From the NCBI GenBank assembly GCA_003562605.1, contig PWUG01000072.1, positions 1 to 5,096 of the forward strand: DNA of 5,096 nt, read 5' to 3'. The notes beneath the pieces are model-generated. The model saw nothing but the letters and a program-made list of their open reading frames with translations. It ran no database searches and had not been told where the DNA came from. This document shows positions 4,723 to 5,096 of this stretch, piece by piece (within the stretch, counting starts at the first letter, position 1; every line of letters begins with the position of its first letter). This DNA comes from Syntrophomonadaceae bacterium (lineage in GTDB: Bacteria; Bacillota_D; Dethiobacteria; DTU022). The translations under genes were made by a program, and so were the position numbers.

Positions 4723-5096
4723 TTACAGGCCGAGAATCTCTTCCTCTATTCTCTGAAGCATCTCTTCGCCCCATACATCAGCGACATAGTCTTTCCAGAT
4801 TTCGTAGCAATCCTGCTGCCACTGCAGCTTGTCGGCTTCGGAGATCTCGATAATCTGGACCCCTTCGGCTAACAGCATTTCGGTGTTGTTTTCAATTTCA
4901 GCAAACCAGTATGCCTCAGCAGCAGCCTGATAGTCAGGGATTGAATCAAGGATAATCTGCTGCAGGTCGGCAGGCAATTCATCCCAGGCCTTCTTGCTGA
5001 ACAGCCAGTCTGACGGAGTGTACTGGACCGGTACGAGAGCAATATTGGTGGCAACTTCATGGAACTGGGCCGCAATCGACCAGATCAGGTTTCCAA
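4723..5096 (-). CDS. dctP: TRAP transporter substrate-binding protein DctP, C-terminal part, cut by window edge
   Basis: This is the last 123 codons of the extracytoplasmic solute receptor of the TRAP system; the frame is open to the right edge (bases 5095-5096 belong to a split codon), so signal peptide and ligand arginine are outside the window. Visible DctP features: FHEVATNIALVPVQYTPSDW, the segment where a strand leads into the SKKAWDELPADLQQIILDSI helix (family pattern: lysine-aromatic, then LP.D.Q..I), then an alpha-helical region rich in Glu and Gln with the GVQIIEIS turn and a final long helix, WKDYVADVWGEEMLQRIEEE. Reading from an internal ATG at 4977 would be only part of this gene. 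The gene directly precedes dctQM, the usual order. The ligand cannot be predicted from this fragment. Confidence 0.92.
   Translation of the reverse strand, partial: GNLIWSIAAQFHEVATNIALVPVQYTPSDWLFSKKAWDELPADLQQIILDSIPDYQAAAEAYWFAEIENNTEMLLAEGVQIIEISEADKLQWQQDCYEIWKDYVADVWGEEMLQRIEEEILGL

Overview
The window carries one gene array, entirely on the minus strand, so it reads from right to left. In transcription order it holds: the C-terminal end of a TRAP-transporter substrate-binding protein (DctP, cut by the right edge), the small TRAP membrane subunit (DctQ), the large TRAP membrane subunit (DctM), a small zinc-dependent CDA-fold nucleobase/nucleoside deaminase, a 510-residue amidohydrolase-superfamily metal hydrolase, and the N-terminal 132 codons of a LeuC/aconitase-family dehydratase large subunit (cut by the left edge). 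The plus-strand open frames all lie opposite these genes and look like shadows.

The organism is most likely a low-to-mid-GC Gram-positive anaerobe (Clostridia/Firmicutes type). Nearly every gene has a long purine-rich Shine-Dalgarno sequence (AGGAGG or GAGGTGA) 5 to 9 nt from its start. Two TRAP genes use TTG starts supported by such sites, and base composition looks balanced by eye. This is inference from style; no lineage marker is present.

Right part (about 2780-5096): a classical dctP-dctQ-dctM tripartite secondary transporter. A perfect 15-bp inverted repeat separates dctP from dctQ, and dctQ and dctM overlap by 8 nt. The solute-binding protein captures a substrate, usually a carboxylate, outside the membrane, and DctQM imports it with an ion gradient.

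Middle part (577-2729): the deaminase follows dctM after 50 nt and the amidohydrolase follows the deaminase after 146 nt, all in the same orientation. The arrangement suggests uptake of an amino- or amide-containing (perhaps heterocyclic, anionic) compound followed by two hydrolytic steps releasing ammonia. The substrate cannot be read from the sequence.

Left part (1-576): a LeuC-like gene starts after a 179-nt gap. The gap has a consensus TATAAT box followed at once by a 13-bp palindrome, so this gene probably has its own regulated promoter and may be a separate unit. Whether it belongs to leucine synthesis or to a catabolic pathway with the upstream genes is open.

No RNA genes, CRISPR arrays, insertion sequences or convincing intrinsic terminators were seen. 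The points of most interest are the transporter plus two-hydrolase combination, the stem-loop after dctP, the palindrome at the leuC-like promoter, and a Glu-to-Gln change at a catalytic position in the amidohydrolase.
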